Source: an uncultured Oscillospiraceae bacterium
Lineage (GTDB): Bacteria; Bacillota; Clostridia; Oscillospirales; Acutalibacteraceae
Reading direction: 5' to 3'
NCBI GenBank assembly: GCA_905198295.1
Contig: CAJKBW010000097.1
Coordinates: 1 to 9,866 of the forward strand
Length of the DNA: 9,866 nucleotides
The stretch's first letter is position 1. Each line of letters opens with the position of its first letter. Shown here in pieces: positions 6,474 to 9,866 of the stretch. Position numbers and translations under genes: made by a program. The notes beneath the pieces are model-generated. The model made no database searches and was not told where the DNA came from. It worked only from the letters and a program-made list of their open reading frames with translations.

Positions 6474-6905
6474 ATGCCGATGGATGTCTGGACCCGTCTT
6501 GCCCCGCCTGCAGCACCGGAGGACGCGCCGATTACGACAGCGGCCGGAATGCTGTTTGCGTGCTGGGCGATTGTCATCGTGCTTGCTGCGATGGCGGTTG
6601 TGTTCATGCGCTCGGGGAAACGGGAATATGCGGTGGGTATCCTGCCGCTCATTCTGCCGCCGGCGGTGCATATCGTCAGCGGTGTGATCGCCCGTTTTCT
6701 GGATCCGCTGCTGCCGCTTGATGGTGCGCAGCTGCGGATTATTATCGATCTGCTTGCCGGCCTGCTCGGCTGTCTGCTGATCGGTTTTTCTTCTCGGAAT
6801 ATAAAAGAGCGGAAGTCCCGGAATGCATTTTTGATTGCCTGTTCGGGCTTTATCATGATTCTGACGCTGGTGCTGATTGTCAACACGATGACTCTGGCCT
6901 CCTGA
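6474..6905 (+). CDS. Small four-helix membrane protein of unknown function
   Basis: I do not recognise this protein. From the ATG at 6474 it has 143 residues. A short polar, proline-rich N terminus (about 1-18) is followed by four hydrophobic segments at roughly 20-42, 52-76, 84-104 and 115-141. Short basic connectors follow segment 1 (RSGKRE) and segment 3 (RNIKERKSR). Under the positive-inside rule, both termini would then lie outside. There is no cleavable signal peptide with an AxA site, no cysteine cluster and no soluble domain. The start is set by AAAGGA at 6458-6463 with 10-nt spacing and by the promoter position; a longer frame reaches 6372 but begins in the -10 box. The gene is a single unit with a terminator right after it. 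Codon use and the strong signals suggest a real gene. The role is unassigned. Confidence 0.8.
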   Translation: MPMDVWTRLAPPAAPEDAPITTAAGMLFACWAIVIVLAAMAVVFMRSGKREYAVGILPLILPPAVHIVSGVIARFLDPLLPLDGAQLRIIIDLLAGLLGCLLIGFSSRNIKERKSRNAFLIACSGFIMILTLVLIVNTMTLAS

Positions 6906-6911
6906 TCAGCG

Positions 6912-6945
6912 GCTGCCGTTTCCAAAAGGAGACGGCAGCTTTTTT
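6912..6945 (+). terminator. Intrinsic terminator of the small membrane protein gene
   Basis: A 12-bp stem (6912-6923 with 6928-6939, one G-U pair) has an AAAA loop and six T residues (6940-6945). It starts 7 nt after the stop codon. Confidence 0.95.
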
Positions 6946-7013
6946 ACTGCTGCGTGTGTTTGTACGGCGGAGGCTGGACCTGCCCGGAGGGGAAATCGGC
7001 GGTAAAGGCGGAA

Positions 7014-7088
7014 CCGTAGAGAAGGGTGAAGATTCTCTCATTGCGGAAAAAACAGGATGGCTGATGCGTTCTGCTGTCAGCTTTTTTT
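7014..7088 (+). other. Structured intergenic stretch ending in a terminator-like hairpin
   Basis: AGAGAA (7018-7023) pairs with TTCTCT (7033-7038), with CCG (7014-7016) and CGG (7044-7046) able to close outside it. A second hairpin, GCTGATGC (7060-7067) with GC and GTCAGC (7073-7081, one bulged T), is followed by seven T residues (7082-7088). The stretch 6946-7060 has no convincing promoter. This could be a second-chance terminator, the tail of a small RNA, or the remnant of a lost gene. A 66-codon frame across it runs through the hairpin and is not credible. Confidence 0.4.
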
Positions 7089-7114
7089 GCGGCATCAACT
7101 GGCTGAAATGTGTG

Positions 7115-7142
7115 ATATTCGCCCGATTTTTCGAGCGAATAT
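7115..7142 (+). repeat. 28-bp imperfect palindrome upstream of the rny promoter
   Basis: ATATTCGC (7115-7122) and GCGAATAT (7135-7142) are perfect inverted arms. An inner CG/CG pair (7124-7125 with 7132-7133) lies around an A/T-rich centre. It sits 45 bp upstream of the -35 box of rny, the location of an upstream regulator site. There is no T run, so it is not a terminator. No known operator was recognised. Confidence 0.5.
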
Positions 7143-7186
7143 TCAGGGGGATATGATAAAATTATCCAGTTACATACGGTTGGCTC

Positions 7187-7215
7187 TTGACACCGAAGCC
7201 GTATCGCGATAAAAT
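7187..7215 (+). promoter_or_regulatory. Sigma-A promoter of rny
   Basis: A consensus TTGACA (7187-7192) and TAAAAT (7210-7215, 5 of 6) are 17 bp apart. The expected start near 7222 gives a leader of about 119 nt. A CCGGG/CCCGG hairpin with a TTTT loop (7276-7289) is the main fold I can see in that leader. Confidence 0.82.
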
Positions 7216-7340
7216 AACCGTTAGGTATATTGACCCGTTATGCCGGACGGTGCGGCGTGTCGGATTGGTGACCGGCCGGGTTTTCCCGGACTGATCTTTG
7301 TGGATAAAAAAGAAAAACGTATAGGAGGTGTGTCATTGAA

Positions 7341-8909
<1,569 letters not shown>

Positions 8910-8952
8910 ACCCGGCTGAATACCGCGCAGACGGAAAATCGGCGGGATCACG

Positions 8953-8983
8953 GCGAAAGGGGGGCGAAAAGCCCCTCTTTCGC
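8953..8983 (+). other. Stable hairpin in the rny-ymdB gap
   Basis: A 13-bp stem (8953-8965 with 8971-8983, one G-U pair) encloses a GAAAA loop. The only T residues after it are three (8985-8987), so it is a poor terminator. It may be a leaky terminator or a processing or stability element that adjusts ymdB relative to rny. I see no convincing promoter between 8984 and 9061, so ymdB probably depends on read-through. Confidence 0.6.
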
Positions 8984-9061
8984 ATTTCACAACCTGGTGC
9001 GGGCGGGATCGGCCTTTTATGCCGGTTCCGGCTGCCGGTCCACGGAAAGGATGTAGACGAT

Positions 9062-9832
9062 ATGCGGATTTTGTGCGTCGGGGACGTGGTCGGCAGCGCC
9101 GGCTGCCGGCATCTGCGGCAGGTGCTGCCGGGGGTGAAACGGCATTATGGTGTGGATGTCTGCGTGGTCAACGGGGAAAACTCCGCCGACGGCAATGGCA
9201 TTACGCCGGTATCTTTGGAGCATATCCTGCAAAGCGGCGCCGATGTCGTAACCGCAGGCAACCACACCTACCGCCGCCGGGAAATTTATGAACTGCTGGA
9301 GCAGCGGCAGGATTTTCTACGGCCGGCGAATTATCCGGACACGGCACCCGGCAGGGGGATCAGCGTGGTCGACCGCGGCCGCTATCAGGTGACGGTGATC
9401 AACCTGATGGGGGTGGTGTATATGGAGCCGCTGGCCTGTCCGTTTGAAACGCTGGATCGCCTGCTTGGGCAGGCGGGAAATCCGAAATTCTGCATCGTGG
9501 ATTTCCATGCGGAAGCGACTGCAGAAAAGAAGGCGCTGGGGTATTATGCCGACGGACGGATTTCGGCGCTCTTCGGCACCCATACGCATGTGCAGACGGC
9601 CGACGAGCAGATTCTGCCGGGTGGAACCGGATTCATCACTGATGCCGGCATGACCGGCCCGATACAGTCGGTGCTTGGTGTTCGCCCGGAACAGGCGGTC
9701 GCCAAAATGCGCGAGAAGCTGCCGGTGCGGTTTGCGGTGGCAGAGGGGGCGTGCTGCATGGATGCGGTATTGTTTACCCTGGATGACAAAACGGGGCGCA
9801 CTACCGAAGTGCTGCGCCTGAAAATCACCTGA
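9062..9832 (+). CDS. ymdB: YmdB-family metallophosphoesterase (TIGR00282 type)
   Basis: This 256-residue calcineurin-like phosphoesterase resembles Bacillus subtilis YmdB, a dimetal enzyme with cyclic-nucleotide phosphodiesterase activity reported to affect motility, biofilm gene expression and late adaptive responses. The expected metal and catalytic residues are present: D8, E39-N40 in VNGEN, N67-H68 in GNHTY, H149 in DFHAEAT, and H174/H176 in GTHTHVQTA. The GMTGP segment near residues 196-200 is also conserved. One local change is Tyr70 where the family usually has Trp (GNHTW). Length is close to the typical 260-265. The start ATG has AAAGGA (9046-9051) 10 nt upstream. It lies 152 nt after rny with a hairpin but no clear promoter between, so cotranscription is likely. 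Confidence 0.96.
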   Translation: MRILCVGDVVGSAGCRHLRQVLPGVKRHYGVDVCVVNGENSADGNGITPVSLEHILQSGADVVTAGNHTYRRREIYELLEQRQDFLRPANYPDTAPGRGISVVDRGRYQVTVINLMGVVYMEPLACPFETLDRLLGQAGNPKFCIVDFHAEATAEKKALGYYADGRISALFGTHTHVQTADEQILPGGTGFITDAGMTGPIQSVLGVRPEQAVAKMREKLPVRFAVAEGACCMDAVLFTLDDKTGRTTEVLRLKIT

Positions 9833-9834
9833 GG

Positions 9835-9862
9835 CGCCGCTCGGGCGGCGAAAATATTTTTT
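9835..9862 (+). terminator. Probable terminator after ymdB
   Basis: A perfect 6-bp stem CGCCGC (9835-9840) with GCGGCG (9845-9850) has a TCGG loop. The T run (9857-9862) is separated from the stem by AAAATA, which is not ideal, so efficiency is uncertain. It lies directly after the ymdB stop, near the window edge. Confidence 0.55.
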
Positions 9863-9866
9863 GCAT

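Noticed and set aside
6956..7156. A 66-codon plus-strand frame in the gap before rny
   Set aside because: It lacks a ribosome binding site, runs through a terminator-like hairpin and half the palindrome, and its composition does not look like a protein under selection.
9010..9036. Repeated GCCGG/CCGG words before ymdB as a regulatory repeat
   Set aside because: These short words are expected in GC-rich sequence, and the possible hairpin (CGGC with GCCG) is only 4 bp.

Overview
The window looks like a chromosomal segment of a GC-rich Gram-positive anaerobe, most likely a Clostridia/Oscillospiraceae-type Firmicute. This is an inference. It rests on the adjacent pair for ribonuclease Y and a YmdB-type phosphoesterase, the clostridial style of EF-G paralogue, AGGAGG-like ribosome binding sites, frequent GTG and TTG starts, and consensus sigma-A promoters paired with short intrinsic terminators. 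All seven genes lie on the + strand. I see no insertion sequence, CRISPR array, tRNA, rRNA or phage gene.

Layout: (1) 1-1349, the 3' part of a membrane protein built like a heavy-metal P-type ATPase but lacking the catalytic motifs, ended by a strong terminator. (2) 1619-3685, a five-domain EF-G-like GTPase with a TTG start, its own promoter, a 150-nt leader and a terminator. (3) 3892-5190, a CPA2-type cation/proton antiporter with a near-perfect promoter and a leader that can fold in two mutually exclusive ways. (4) 5385-6236, a DUF368 (PopT-type) undecaprenyl-phosphate translocase with its own promoter, structured leader and terminator. (5) 6474-6905, an unrecognised small four-helix membrane protein with its own promoter, leader hairpin and terminator. 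(6) 6906-7340, a 435-nt gap with a structured stretch ending in a second terminator-like hairpin, a 28-bp imperfect palindrome and the rny promoter. (7) 7341-8909 rny and 9062-9832 ymdB, probably one transcript, with a hairpin between them and a terminator-like hairpin at the window end.

The genes are mostly single transcription units, not one pathway. Themes are membrane and envelope physiology (antiporter, C55-P recycling, orphan membrane protein, pseudo-ATPase) and RNA or translation control (EF-G-like factor, RNase Y, YmdB). The most unusual points are the P-type ATPase pseudoenzyme, altered GTPase motifs in the EF-G paralogue, and several promoter-proximal leaders that appear able to form RNA structures, especially upstream of the antiporter and the EF-G-like gene.
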